Of a stretch of 64,000 bases of DNA, positions 42,412 to 52,579 are shown piece by piece. Location of the stretch: contig DDQN01000072.1 in the NCBI GenBank assembly GCA_002342685.1, positions 1 through 64,000 on the forward strand, written 5' to 3'. The position numbers and the translations under genes are program-made. The notes beneath the pieces are model-generated. The model worked only from the letters and a program-made list of their open reading frames with translations. It was not told where the DNA came from and ran no database searches. Each line of letters opens with the position of its first letter. Position 1 is the stretch's first letter. Origin of the DNA: Vibrio sp. UBA2441. GTDB lineage: Bacteria > Pseudomonadota > Gammaproteobacteria > Enterobacterales > Vibrionaceae.

Positions 42412-45255
42412 ATGGTGAAATTGTCAACAAAAATTAATTTTATACTGTTTCCTATCATATCGGTAATTTTTATTATTGCCGGAATAATTTCATATCAGTC
42501 GCAGAAGTCGTTAGTTCTTGATTCGTTGAAAATAAAACTAGAATATGAGTCAAAGTTAATCAATGAAACATTAGAGAATGATTATTTGGAACTGGATAGT
42601 TTGATGATGCAGTTTTTAAATAGTCGGGAAGTGGCCCGTTATCTTAACGGTACAAATACCTCTTTTTCAGCTTATACGTTAGAGAACCAGTTGCTAAGAT
42701 ATATCAGTAACATTACGACCTCAAGTGGTCGTGTAATTAGTTTTTCTTTAATGGATAATATAGGAGAAAATAAATTTTATTTTGATATGGATGATCCTTT
42801 CGCAGAATTTAAAAAAAATGATGTGCTGGATAAACATATAAGTGATCTTAATGAAACACTTGGTTCATCCAGCTCTACTAAGCTTGACATTACTACTTAT
42901 GAATTGAAGAATGTATCTAAAAATATAATTAAACTAAGTGTTTATCGAACCTTTTCTCCGGAACAATCTGTTTATGATACTGCATTTTCTGAAAGCTCAA
43001 CATTATATACTGCTGTAATATCAACGGAAATCAGCATTAAGGATAAGTTTAGAGCGGCAGTTTGGTCCACGTTTGATAAAAATGCTCAATTAACGATTCA
43101 ATCAAACAAGTCAGTAAATAACATAAAGCAAGAAATAACTTCAGAAATTACCTCTGGGGAATTTGATGTTACAGGAATAATGACAAAACAACCTTTGTTA
43201 ATGACAGTGATTACATTAGATGATTCATATATTAAGTCTGTCATTGCGCCTTATAAGATTTCAATAATCAGTTTAGTGATTAATGTGACATTGATAAGTC
43301 TGTTGTTATTGGGAGTGTTAATTAGAAAGCAAATTATTAACCCGATTACATTATTATCTAAACAAGTTCAAAAAACGATTGATGGTGACGAAAATGCGCT
43401 TAAGCTAATCAATAGAACTGATGAGGTTTCTTCGCTAAATAATAATTATGTGAAATTATTAAGTGATATAAATAGCTTGGCTAAAAGAGATGGTTTAACA
43501 GGGTTGGCCAATAGAACGGTGTTTAATGCTTCTTTAAACAGGACGTTAGAGTATTCAATTAATGAATCTAAGAAATGTGCATTATTTTATATAGATTTAG
43601 ACAACTTTAAATCAGTGAATGATGCCTATGGGCATCAAGCCGGTGATTTAGTCCTGATTAATTTTGCAAAAAGGCTTACAGAATGTTTTCGTGCAGATGA
43701 TTTGGTTATTAAGCCAAGTGGTTATAGCGATATAGCTCGATTAGCTGGTGATGAGTTCGCTGTATTGCTTCCTGACGTTAGTGATATTGATACCATTGCT
43801 AAAATCGCTGAACGTATCGTCGCGATATGCAAAGGTGGTTTTGAGGTCGACGGAATTAATCACAATATTAAGATTAGTGTTGGCATCGCGGTATATCCGA
43901 ATGACGCCTCAACAGCAGAACTGTTGATTAAACGAGCTGATACAGCGATGTATCAGGTCAAGCGATCTGGTAAAGGAAATTATCACTGCTTTTCTAGCGA
44001 GTTAGAAGAACAGATCCTCAGGCATGCTTATATAGAATCGGCATTAAAAGAGACACTAGAGGCGCAAGAGTTTTATTTAGTTTATATGCCTATTTATGAT
44101 TGCCGTTATGGGACCATTGTAGGTGTTGAGGCGCTGCTCCGATCCAGTAATTCAACATTGAAAACCATCGGGCCAGATGAATTTATCCCAGTCGCAGAGT
44201 CGACAGGCTTGATCTATGATATTGACCGTTGGGTATTGGAAACGGCAGTCAAGGCACTGAAAGCCTTGTCTGATGATTATGGCTATCAAGGAAATATGGC
44301 GGTCAATTTTTCTTCTTTAGAGCTCAAAAATCAAACATTTGTGAAAGATGTTTCTCGCGTTATTGAACAATATGAGATTGAGCCTGGTCGCTTGGAATTG
44401 GAACTGACTGAAACTTGTTTGATTTCAAGTAGTAAAGACGTTATAGAGCGCTTAACCGATTTGAAAGGATTGGGTGTTCAGTTATCTCTGGACGATTTTG
44501 GTACGGGTTACACAGCGTTCAATCAATTGGTTAGTTTCCCGGTAGATTGCCTTAAAATAGATCGTTCTTTTGTTAGTGCTCTTGACCAAAATAGTAGCCC
44601 GGCTCAGCGGCCTTTAGTGGATATTATCATAGAACTTGCGGCTCTATATGAGTTGAGAGTCGTTGCTGAGGGGGTAGAGACTATAGACCAGCTATATTAT
44701 CTCAGGAAGCTAGGCTGTGATATGGCGCAAGGTTATTTAATGTCCAAGCCCATTGAATTTCATGAATTAGTGACTCTTTTGGGGGATTATAAACCGAATC
44801 AATTACCTTGTTGTGTCAGAGATGAGCAGGCTTTCTCGTTCAGGACGCTTTCTGGCAGTATTAATCTAGAAGTAACAGACAATATTCTAACGGTCTTGTA
44901 CAAGGGGAGTGTTACCGGAGAGCTGATTAAGTACATTATTAATATAATGCCAATTTGGATGGAAAATATTAAATCTGAACACTGGGGTTATTTATGTGTC
45001 AGCGAAGGTGTTTTTGATACTTCACGCGATAGCGATACTCTTGAACAATTTGCTAAGTTGGCAAAAATGAGCATGGAGTCGGGATGCGTCCAAAGTGCCT
45101 ATGTTTTGAATTCAGTTACAGTGGTTAAACAGGTGGCCAATTTTCGCAAGTCTCTCGGTTTAGATGAAGATTTTCAAGACGTATTATTTGAAAACCAGCG
45201 TCAGGCGGAAGTTTTCTTGAAAGAGAAATTGAACGAGCTAGGTAATAACGTTTAA
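42412..45255 (+). CDS. MbaA-like GGDEF-EAL membrane protein with extra C-terminal domain
   Basis: A 947-residue c-di-GMP enzyme. TM1 (about 9-29) and TM2 (about 285-307) bound a ~255-residue periplasmic sensor; then a HAMP-like linker, GGDEF domain with LAGDEF at 444-449, and EAL domain with EALLR at 573, LELTET, DDFGTGYTAF, CLKIDRSF and VVAEGVET, all consistent with an active phosphodiesterase. MbaA of V. cholerae is about 790 residues; here ~145 further residues follow the EAL domain (VRDEQAFSFRTLSGSINLEV onward), resembling a STAS-like alpha/beta domain I cannot name. It is co-transcribed with the NspS-like gene. Confidence 0.88.
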   Translation: MVKLSTKINFILFPIISVIFIIAGIISYQSQKSLVLDSLKIKLEYESKLINETLENDYLELDSLMMQFLNSREVARYLNGTNTSFSAYTLENQLLRYISNITTSSGRVISFSLMDNIGENKFYFDMDDPFAEFKKNDVLDKHISDLNETLGSSSSTKLDITTYELKNVSKNIIKLSVYRTFSPEQSVYDTAFSESSTLYTAVISTEISIKDKFRAAVWSTFDKNAQLTIQSNKSVNNIKQEITSEITSGEFDVTGIMTKQPLLMTVITLDDSYIKSVIAPYKISIISLVINVTLISLLLLGVLIRKQIINPITLLSKQVQKTIDGDENALKLINRTDEVSSLNNNYVKLLSDINSLAKRDGLTGLANRTVFNASLNRTLEYSINESKKCALFYIDLDNFKSVNDAYGHQAGDLVLINFAKRLTECFRADDLVIKPSGYSDIARLAGDEFAVLLPDVSDIDTIAKIAERIVAICKGGFEVDGINHNIKISVGIAVYPNDASTAELLIKRADTAMYQVKRSGKGNYHCFSSELEEQILRHAYIESALKETLEAQEFYLVYMPIYDCRYGTIVGVEALLRSSNSTLKTIGPDEFIPVAESTGLIYDIDRWVLETAVKALKALSDDYGYQGNMAVNFSSLELKNQTFVKDVSRVIEQYEIEPGRLELELTETCLISSSKDVIERLTDLKGLGVQLSLDDFGTGYTAFNQLVSFPVDCLKIDRSFVSALDQNSSPAQRPLVDIIIELAALYELRVVAEGVETIDQLYYLRKLGCDMAQGYLMSKPIEFHELVTLLGDYKPNQLPCCVRDEQAFSFRTLSGSINLEVTDNILTVLYKGSVTGELIKYIINIMPIWMENIKSEHWGYLCVSEGVFDTSRDSDTLEQFAKLAKMSMESGCVQSAYVLNSVTVVKQVANFRKSLGLDEDFQDVLFENQRQAEVFLKEKLNELGNNV

Positions 45256-45300
45256 TTTTATTATTAAGCAGCTTGTCATTTAAAAAATATAGGGACGACA

Positions 45301-46176
45301 TTGAGCTGGATACTTCTTACTTTACTTGCTGCCTTTAGCCAGGCGTGGCGAAATGCTTTTCAGAGCCGGCTGAGTAAAGAGCTTAGTGTTGCGGGTGTTA
45401 CCTTATCTCGGTTTATATGGGCCAGTCCGCTGGCTCTGGTTTATCTGGTCACTTTATATTCTGTGCAACCGGCAGAGCTGCCAAGCCTATCAAGTGAATC
45501 GATCTTTTATATTTTGGCTGCTTCCGTGATGCAGATAGTTGCAACGGCGCTAATGGTTGTGCTGTTTAAGCAGAAGAATTTTGCTATTGGAGCCGGGTTG
45601 GCGAAAAGTGAAGCATCAGTGGCTGCATTTTTAGGCGTGCTATTCTTTGGTACATCATTAAGTTTTATCGGTTGGATTGGGGTGCTTTTGGGTGGAGTTG
45701 CAGTGCTCATGTTAAGCTGCCCATCAGGGTTTCGTAGCATTTCATTAAATACAGCATTGTTAGGTTTAGCTTGTAGCACTGCTTTTGCTCTAACTTCCCT
45801 TTGGGTGAGAGAAGCTAGCCTGAGCTTATCACTGCCTTTCCCACATCGAGCTGCATGGGTATTGTTTTTAGTCATTTTCATTCAGACCGTTATGTTACTT
45901 ATTTATCTTTTTGTACGTGAACGGCACACACTAAGCAAAATGAAGAAAAGGTACCGTTTGGTTGCAATGACGAGTATTGCAAGCTTTATTGGTTCATTTG
46001 GCTGGTTCGGCGCAATGTCGCTTCAGGCGGTTCCTTTAGTGAAGACCTTAGGTCAGGTAGAGATATTTTTTACCATGTTGATTTCTTTTTTCTGGTTGAA
46101 AGAGCAGGTTAAGCGAAAAGATATTTTTGCGTTAATGATGGTAGCGGTAGCGGCAGTGTTGGTAATGTGGCATTAA
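45301..46176 (+). CDS. EamA/DMT-family transporter
   Basis: A 291-residue membrane protein with ten TM helices in two EamA repeats (LLAAFSQAWRNAFQ... and FALTSLWVREASLSLSLPF...), ending in a positively charged loop and EQVKRKDIFALMMVAVAAVL. TTG 45301 is the start, with AGGGA upstream. It begins 46 bases after the GGDEF-EAL gene and might be expressed with it. Substrate unknown; the family exports metabolites such as amino acids. Confidence 0.85.
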   Translation: MSWILLTLLAAFSQAWRNAFQSRLSKELSVAGVTLSRFIWASPLALVYLVTLYSVQPAELPSLSSESIFYILAASVMQIVATALMVVLFKQKNFAIGAGLAKSEASVAAFLGVLFFGTSLSFIGWIGVLLGGVAVLMLSCPSGFRSISLNTALLGLACSTAFALTSLWVREASLSLSLPFPHRAAWVLFLVIFIQTVMLLIYLFVRERHTLSKMKKRYRLVAMTSIASFIGSFGWFGAMSLQAVPLVKTLGQVEIFFTMLISFFWLKEQVKRKDIFALMMVAVAAVLVMWH

Positions 46177-46182
46177 TAACGT

Positions 46183-46237
46183 ATCTGTCAAAGTACAGAT
46201 ATATACTATATTTTGTACATTATGTCTTTGGACATAA
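46183..46237. promoter_or_regulatory. Two adjacent small palindromes
   Basis: ATCTGT-CAAAGT-ACAGAT (46183-46200) and TTATGTC-TTTG-GACATAA (46220-46237) lie between the EamA and TauE genes. They may be a terminator for the former or operators for the latter. Confidence 0.4.
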
Positions 46238-46294
46238 ATAGATAAGTTGGTTTCATTGTAAATTATAGCCATAAATTAATCATGGTTTTTATTT

Positions 46295-47116
46295 ATGGAT
46301 GTAATATATAACGAGTTATTTGTGTCATTAACGATGAATGATATATTTATCCGACTTTTGTTTGGCTGTTTAATTGGTTTTTGTCTTGGATTAACCGGCG
46401 TCGGAGGTGGTGTTTTGATTATCCCTGTTCTTCAGGTGGTTTTCGGGTTAAGCCCAGTAATGGCGGTGGGTACAGCAAGTATGATTGCATCCTTGATAAA
46501 AGTTAACGCAACGATTTCTCATGTGGTTGCAAAAAATGTCTCATGGAAAGAGGTTGTTTATATATTAGTTGGCGCTATTCCCGTTACCTTTTTTGTGGCG
46601 GAGCTTATAGTTAACCTTACTAAGGTTCCGGAATATTCCATCATGGTTAATAATGTCGTTCAAATGCTTATTTTATCTATTATGTTATTTGCACTTATTT
46701 CAATGATATTAAAACTTATAAAAGTAAGAAATGGCGAAGTATCAACAAAGGAAATAACGTCGAATAAAATGAAAGGCATTGGTTCGGGTGCCGCATGCGG
46801 GGCTATTATGGCATCGACTGGCGTTGGAGGTGGTGTACTTATTTTGCCCACGCTGAACTCTATATTAGGGGTTGATATTAAACGCTCAGTTGGCTCTTCA
46901 ATTGTTATTGCTTTGGTTTTATCGGGTATTTCTGCGGTGAAATATAGTAATGGTGGTCAGAGTGATGTGGTTACGGCCATTATTCTCGTAGCAGGTTCTT
47001 TTGCAGGGGTTCCTATTGCTTTAAGAGCTGTAAAGAAGCTATCCGATTCTGGTATGTATATCACGACAATAGCTATTATCAGTGTAAGTCTGATTTTAAC
47101 CCTGACTGGTCAGTAA
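46295..47116 (+). CDS. TauE/SafE family permease
   Basis: A 273-residue protein with about eight TM helices and the two internal repeat signatures GLTGVGGGVLIIPVLQVVFG and ASTGVGGGVLILPTLNSILG, diagnostic of the sulfite/organosulfonate exporter TauE family. ATG 46295 lacks a good ribosome site; ATG 46334 is an alternative. No sulfur genes adjoin, so the anion carried is unknown. Confidence 0.88.
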   Translation: MDVIYNELFVSLTMNDIFIRLLFGCLIGFCLGLTGVGGGVLIIPVLQVVFGLSPVMAVGTASMIASLIKVNATISHVVAKNVSWKEVVYILVGAIPVTFFVAELIVNLTKVPEYSIMVNNVVQMLILSIMLFALISMILKLIKVRNGEVSTKEITSNKMKGIGSGAACGAIMASTGVGGGVLILPTLNSILGVDIKRSVGSSIVIALVLSGISAVKYSNGGQSDVVTAIILVAGSFAGVPIALRAVKKLSDSGMYITTIAIISVSLILTLTGQ

Positions 47117-47242
47117 GTTAGTATCTTAAGGTTACTGGGTATACTAAATGCTAGCCCGCATAGTTGGAAGAGAACAGGTGGTTTTATAGAAAAACAAGCG
47201 TATTATGAGCCTAAGTACTTATTAGAATCGATGTAAACGAAA

Positions 47243-48454
47243 TTGAAGAACTCATACTTTGCCCGTCAACCTATCATGGACAGCGAAAAAAGAACTGTAG
47301 GATATGAATTGCTTTTTAGAAATGGCCCTCGAAATTCTTTTCCGGGAGTTGATGCTGAATATGCAACTAATCTGTTACTTTCAAATTATTTTTTGGGCAA
47401 CTCTACGAATTTATTGGGTAATAAACTGGGTTCCGTCAACTTTCCCTATAAGAGCTTGCTTGAACGCACTCCCGCGTTGTTTCCCAAACAATCTCTGATG
47501 ATAGATATACAAGAAGATTGCCCACCAACCGATGAGCTACTTGGGGCAGTGAAAGAGCTATCCGCCAAGGGGTACAAAATCGCGTTAGACAATTTTGTAC
47601 CAAGCCCAGAATGGAAGGAATTTTTTCCATATATCAATTTAATCAGATTCGACCTCCATGTCCTGCCAGTCAGAAAAGTAATCCCTTTTATGCAGCGATT
47701 AAAAGGAACAAAAATTAAGTTCCTAGCAGAGAAAGTCGAAACATATCAGGAGTTCGTCCGAGCGAAAGATGCAGGGTTTCAATATTTTCAGGGTTACTTT
47801 TTTAATAAGCCAGAAATGATTCAACATAAGATGATTCAGCCTTCTTTGTTAACCATTGTCCAGCTTTGCAAAGCGATATCAAAAGATGAGTTTGATTATG
47901 ACGAGGTGGAAAGATTAGTGATGCTAGACGTGACTTTATCTTATAAGTTGCTTCGTTATGTTAACTCGACCAGTTCGATTTCTACTGAAATCAAGTCGTT
48001 CCATCAAGCATTAGCGTATTTGGGAGAGGAAAAACTTAAAAAGTTCGTCTCGCTCGTGGCGATTTCTACCATAGAGGGCAATAAACCTGAGTCTTTATAT
48101 AACCTATCATTACAACGAGCGAAACTGTGTGAACGGTTATCATCTACGATTAACAGGCCTACAAACTTAAGTCTGGCATTTTTGGTCGGGCTGTTTTCTT
48201 TGCTTGATTCATTATTAGATCAGCCCCTCGATGAGATTATTGATGCTATTCCTATTGATAAAGAGTTAAGTTCAGCGTTGCTTTCTCACGAAGGAACACT
48301 GGGTCAAATTTTGCAGTTGGTGATTGCTTATGAACATGCGGATTGGGATAAAGTAGATATACTTGCTGAAGGTTTGGGCATTATTCCAGCAATAATGACC
48401 CAATGTTATGAGGAGTCTATAGTTTGGGTGGAAGAGCTATTTGATAAGTTCTAA
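47243..48454 (+). CDS. EAL-HDOD signalling protein
   Basis: The 403-residue protein has an N-terminal EAL-fold domain (YFARQPIMDSEKRTVGYELL... to about residue 200) and a C-terminal HDOD domain (LVMLDVTLSYKLLRYVNS, then FHQALAYLGEEKLKKFVSLV). The catalytic EAL motif is replaced by ELL and the downstream metal ligands are altered (LDNFVPSPEW for DDFGTG), so phosphodiesterase activity is not expected. Similar proteins in V. cholerae (CdgJ type) affect motility. The start is TTG 47243, since an in-frame stop lies three codons upstream and FARQPI is conserved. Confidence 0.87.
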   Translation: MKNSYFARQPIMDSEKRTVGYELLFRNGPRNSFPGVDAEYATNLLLSNYFLGNSTNLLGNKLGSVNFPYKSLLERTPALFPKQSLMIDIQEDCPPTDELLGAVKELSAKGYKIALDNFVPSPEWKEFFPYINLIRFDLHVLPVRKVIPFMQRLKGTKIKFLAEKVETYQEFVRAKDAGFQYFQGYFFNKPEMIQHKMIQPSLLTIVQLCKAISKDEFDYDEVERLVMLDVTLSYKLLRYVNSTSSISTEIKSFHQALAYLGEEKLKKFVSLVAISTIEGNKPESLYNLSLQRAKLCERLSSTINRPTNLSLAFLVGLFSLLDSLLDQPLDEIIDAIPIDKELSSALLSHEGTLGQILQLVIAYEHADWDKVDILAEGLGIIPAIMTQCYEESIVWVEELFDKF

Positions 48455-48604
48455 CCTCATATTGCTGTATAGAAAACATTACAGTTTAAAATATTATTAG
48501 TTTGCCTAAATGCATACTTTTTATACTGAGTAATATTGTTTATTTGGTGATTGATCATTATCGTACTAGCATGCTAGTTCGCAAATAATGGTTATGTAAT
48601 ATAA

Positions 48605-49987
48605 ATGAATCAATCATCTTCAATTTCAATGAGCCAGTCGGCTCAGTCTCGTGAAAGTTTTAGTTCTCGTCTAGGCTTTATTCTCGCAGCTGCGGGTGCC
48701 GCTGTTGGACTCGGTAATATCTGGGGCTTTCCTACTCAGGCGGCTAGCAATGGGGGAGGTGCTTTTCTTCTTGTTTATCTTGTTATGATCTTGATCGTCG
48801 CGTTTCCAATGCTTGTGGTGGAGATGGCGATCGGTCGTTATGGTCAGGCAAACCCCGTCGATAGCATGAAATCGTTAACATCAAACTCTCTGGGCAAAAC
48901 CGTTGGTGGTTTAGTCGGCTGGATTGGTTTGAGTGTGCCGAGTGCAGTATTGGCTTTTTACAGTATCGTTGGTGGTTGGCTTATTTGCTTTTTGTTGGGA
49001 GCAATAGCGGATCTTACGGGTTTGGAGGCGGCCAAGGTATGGCTTAAAGGATTTAGTGTTGAACGTAATTTATTAGGTACATTAATATTTTATGCCCTCA
49101 CTATATTAATTGTGCAAGGTGGTGTTAAACAAGGCATCGAAAAATGGTCCACGCGTTTGATGCCCGCACTGTTTGTTTTATTTGGCTTGCTGTTTATTTA
49201 TATCATTATGCAGGAAGGCGCTATTGAAGGTTTGAAGCATTATTTAGTTCCTGACTTTTCTAAAATATGGGATAGAAAACTATTGTTGGCTGCAATGGGA
49301 CAAGGATTTTTCTCGCTTACTATCGGTGGTTGCTCAATGCTGATCTACGGGTCTTATCTGAGTAAAAAAGAGAACCTGCCAAAGATGGCAATGCATGTGA
49401 CCTTAGTGGATACCGCTGTCGCTTTTATTGCGGGATTAGTGGTACTTCCTGCCATGTTTGTTGCGATGCAAAAAGGGGTTCAGATATACGCTGAAGATGG
49501 TTCATTGCTGAGCTCTGATACTCTCGTATTTACCGTTCTACCCCTCATGTTCGACAGCCTGGGGTTATTTGGCCAATTGTTTTCTGTTGTGTTTTTTTTG
49601 TTGTTAACTATTGCAGCATTAACCTCTTCTATTTCGATGCTCGAATGCCCGGTTGCGTTGGTGAGTGAGCGCTTTAATACCAGACGTACCGCGACGTCTT
49701 GGGTTTTGGGTGGTTTGATTGCCTCGTTTAGTGTTGTGATAGTCTATAACTTTGGTGCGCTTTTTGGCTTGGTCGCCACAGTTGCCACTCAGTATTTGCA
49801 GCCAATAGCAGCACTTATGTTTTGCTTGTTTGGCGGTTGGGTGTGGAATCGTCACGCTAGAATTAAAGAACTAGAACAAGGTTACCCTGAATTCCAGTTA
49901 GGTTGGTTTGGTAAACTCTGGCCACTGTATGTGAAGTTTGTCTGTCCTGTATTAGTTACCACGGTGATTTGGGCGTCTTTTGGTTAA
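48605..49987 (+). CDS. Sodium-dependent NSS/SNF-family transporter
   Basis: The 460-residue protein has 11-12 TM helices with the family opening FSSRLGFILAAAGAAVGLGN followed by IWGFPTQAASNGGGAFLLVY, covering the Na+/substrate site in TM1-TM2, and ALTSSISMLECPVALVSERF later. Prokaryotic NSS proteins take up amino acids with sodium, fitting a marine organism. Substrate unspecified. Confidence 0.92.
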   Translation: MNQSSSISMSQSAQSRESFSSRLGFILAAAGAAVGLGNIWGFPTQAASNGGGAFLLVYLVMILIVAFPMLVVEMAIGRYGQANPVDSMKSLTSNSLGKTVGGLVGWIGLSVPSAVLAFYSIVGGWLICFLLGAIADLTGLEAAKVWLKGFSVERNLLGTLIFYALTILIVQGGVKQGIEKWSTRLMPALFVLFGLLFIYIIMQEGAIEGLKHYLVPDFSKIWDRKLLLAAMGQGFFSLTIGGCSMLIYGSYLSKKENLPKMAMHVTLVDTAVAFIAGLVVLPAMFVAMQKGVQIYAEDGSLLSSDTLVFTVLPLMFDSLGLFGQLFSVVFFLLLTIAALTSSISMLECPVALVSERFNTRRTATSWVLGGLIASFSVVIVYNFGALFGLVATVATQYLQPIAALMFCLFGGWVWNRHARIKELEQGYPEFQLGWFGKLWPLYVKFVCPVLVTTVIWASFG

Positions 49988-50089
49988 TCACGAATTTTGG
50001 CGTGGACAGTTGTTGCTTTCAGGTATTCTATGAGCCATAAGCGTCTTATATATGGATCTTCATTACTCTTAGCAAGCAACTGTGTATAA

Positions 50090-50158
50090 ATCACAATTGC
50101 TTGTGATCAGGTAGACATCATATACTTCACCTATCCGCGAGCCTAAATCAAGGCTCGC
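50090..50158 (+). terminator. Two hairpins after the NSS transporter gene
   Basis: ATCACAA-TTGC-TTGTGAT (50090-50107) is a perfect 7-bp stem; GCGAGCC and GGCTCGC (50137-50158) form a second GC-rich stem with TTAATC after it. At least the second is a probable terminator before the HAD gene. Confidence 0.55.
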
Positions 50159-50193
50159 TTAATCACCTTTAAATCTCATATGAGTAATCATTA

Positions 50194-51003
50194 ATGCCAC
50201 AAAACAATATTAAATTCATCGCTGCTGATATGGACGGCACTTTACTTGATGCTAATGGACAGTTAGACCCAGATTTTTTCGAACTATATCATGAGCTTGA
50301 ACAACAAGGAATTGTGTTCGCTGCGGCAACAGGGCGCCAGTACTATAGTTTGATCCAAACGTTTTTACCGCTTAAGGACCGGATGATGTTTATCGCGGAA
50401 AACGGAACTATGGTCATGCATCAGGGTAAAGAGCTATACAGTTGCAGCATAGATAAACCTTCCATTGATGCCATTGTTAATGAGGCCCGTTTAATTGAAG
50501 GTTCGTATATTGTTTTATGCGGTAAGAAATCCGCTTACATTGAGACGCAAGCACCGCGTGCTCTAGACGAGATCCAAAAGTATTATCATCGTTGTGAATA
50601 TGTTGAAGATTTATTAACCGTTGAAGATGAATTTATTAAAGTCGCTATATGTCATTTTGATGGTTCTGAAGCCAACGTATATCCATCTATTAATGCTAAA
50701 TTTAGTCACGAGCATAAAGTGGTTGTAAGTGCCAAGATCTGGCTAGATGTGATGAATGCAAATGCTTCAAAGGGCGCAGCTATCAAACATTTACAAGAAA
50801 CATTGGGGTTTAGTTTTGAAGAAACAATGAGTTTTGGTGATTATTTTAATGACATTGAAATGCTTCAAGCCAGCTACCATTCTTACGCAGTAGAGAATGC
50901 GCATGAAAAAGTAAAAAGTTTCGCCCGCTTTAGTGCTCCGAGCAATACTGAAGCCGGCGTTCTTAAAGTGATCAGGCAGCATCTTGATTCCTGCAATGAC
51001 TAG
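50194..51003 (+). CDS. Cof-type HAD-family phosphatase
   Basis: A 269-residue HAD hydrolase, subfamily IIB: motif I FIAADMDGTLLDANG with the nucleophilic Asp at about residue 12, motif II AAATGRQYYS, and motif IV MSFGDYFNDIEMLQAS. Such proteins dephosphorylate sugar phosphates, pyridoxal phosphate or flavin nucleotides. It stands alone; substrate unknown. Confidence 0.9.
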   Translation: MPQNNIKFIAADMDGTLLDANGQLDPDFFELYHELEQQGIVFAAATGRQYYSLIQTFLPLKDRMMFIAENGTMVMHQGKELYSCSIDKPSIDAIVNEARLIEGSYIVLCGKKSAYIETQAPRALDEIQKYYHRCEYVEDLLTVEDEFIKVAICHFDGSEANVYPSINAKFSHEHKVVVSAKIWLDVMNANASKGAAIKHLQETLGFSFEETMSFGDYFNDIEMLQASYHSYAVENAHEKVKSFARFSAPSNTEAGVLKVIRQHLDSCND

Positions 51004-51233
51004 ACTCAAAAGTAGGGCTATTGATTCTAGTCATGGATGCTAGTTCTATCGTCATACTAATAGGGTTGTTTCAATGTATGGTATTAGCTGACAACCGTCT
51101 TGATAGCGATCTGAGTAAGCCAACTATTCAGAATTATAGATGGCACTCTAAGCTGAAAAGTATTATAAGTCAGACATTATATTTTTAGAATGAGTATGGG
51201 AATGATTTAGATTCCATACAGAAAGGAATTTTG

Positions 51234-52409
51234 ATGAATAAGAATGTCTGGTTATTGTCGCTTTGCCAAGCGCTTCTCATGACAGGCAATGTTTTACTTA
51301 TCTCAGTGATTGGCTTAATTGGCAAGGAAATAGCGCCAAGCCCAAGCTTAATTACCCTGCCAGTGGCGTTACAGTTTTTAGGTTTAATGTCTGCCACTAT
51401 TCCAGCATCTTTGATTATGGGTAAGCTTGGAAGGAAGCGGGGGTTCAGTATAGGTAACCTTGTGGGCGTGAGTGGCGCTTCATTAGCGACATTTGCTTTG
51501 TATAATCAACATTTTTATTGGTTCTGTGCTGCGACATTCTTGTTGGGTATTGGTATCGGGTTTGGAACACTATATCGTTTTGCTGCTATTGAAGTTTGTG
51601 ATGAACGCGTACGGCACAAAGCGATTTCTATCTCTATGGCTGGTGGAGTGCTTGCGGCGATCTTAGGGCCTAATCTAGCAATATTGTCCCAAGAATGGTC
51701 AGAAAACGGGCTCTACGTGGGCGCTTTTGGCGCTCTTATTGTATTAAACCTTATTGCATTAGGTATTTTACAAACCATTCGTTTTCCGACAAAAAATCAA
51801 GCTCATCAACAGTTAAAATCCGACTCATTGAAAACTATTATTGTTCAACCAAATTTTATTATTTCGGTATTTGCTGCCATGGTCGCTTACGCAGTCATGA
51901 ATATACTAATGACGGCGACACCACTTGCTATGATCGGTTGCGGATTTAATTTTACCATGGCTGCAGGTGTTATTGAGTGGCATGTATTGGGTATGTTTGT
52001 TCCTGCTTTTTTTACCGGACATTTAATTGAGAGATTTGGTGCGCGAGTCATCATCGTAACGGGCAGCGTATTTTTCGTGGCTTGCATCGCTATAAATATC
52101 CACGGCCAGTCCATTTGGCATTTTAGAGCGGCATTAGTGATGTTGGGAGTAGGTTGGAATTTTATATTTATTGCTGCAACAGGGTTATTCAGCCAATCTT
52201 ATTTGCCTCATAACAAGCCTAAAGCTCAGGCGTTCAATGAGTTTTTTGTATTTAGCTGCGTGACAATAACCGCGTTGCTTTCTGGTTGGTTGGAATCGAC
52301 GGTTGGTTGGCAAAAGATGAATATTTACGTATTACCATTTGTGCTGGTAGTTATGGCGATTTTTATCCTTAATGCAAGAAAGCCTGCTAGGGTACAATTT
52401 GAGCCATAA
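51234..52409 (+). CDS. Major facilitator superfamily transporter
   Basis: A 391-residue, 12-TM protein with the A-motif-like loop MGKLGRKRGFSIGNLVG between TM2 and TM3 and a second LIERFGARVIIVTG loop between TM8 and TM9. ATG 51234 follows AAAGGA. No regulator or enzyme partner adjoins to indicate the substrate; drug/metabolite efflux (YcaD/Bcr-like groups) is possible. Confidence 0.88.
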   Translation: MNKNVWLLSLCQALLMTGNVLLISVIGLIGKEIAPSPSLITLPVALQFLGLMSATIPASLIMGKLGRKRGFSIGNLVGVSGASLATFALYNQHFYWFCAATFLLGIGIGFGTLYRFAAIEVCDERVRHKAISISMAGGVLAAILGPNLAILSQEWSENGLYVGAFGALIVLNLIALGILQTIRFPTKNQAHQQLKSDSLKTIIVQPNFIISVFAAMVAYAVMNILMTATPLAMIGCGFNFTMAAGVIEWHVLGMFVPAFFTGHLIERFGARVIIVTGSVFFVACIAINIHGQSIWHFRAALVMLGVGWNFIFIAATGLFSQSYLPHNKPKAQAFNEFFVFSCVTITALLSGWLESTVGWQKMNIYVLPFVLVVMAIFILNARKPARVQFEP

Positions 52410-52579
52410 AGCGGCAGTAATTCTGGCTGAGATATAACTATCTGATGTGATATGACGAGAAGATAGTGAAAGGTATTATGCTAGAATGCCCCTCCAGCTA
52501 TATGAATGTACAACAAATCTCATTTGTTTGACTGAACGTAGTGAAACCCTACCATGATTAACTAATGAGGATAATAGGT

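Noticed and set aside
43741..43758. GGDEF domain considered inactive
   Set aside because: The motif is AGDEF, a variant found in active cyclases, so inactivity cannot be claimed.
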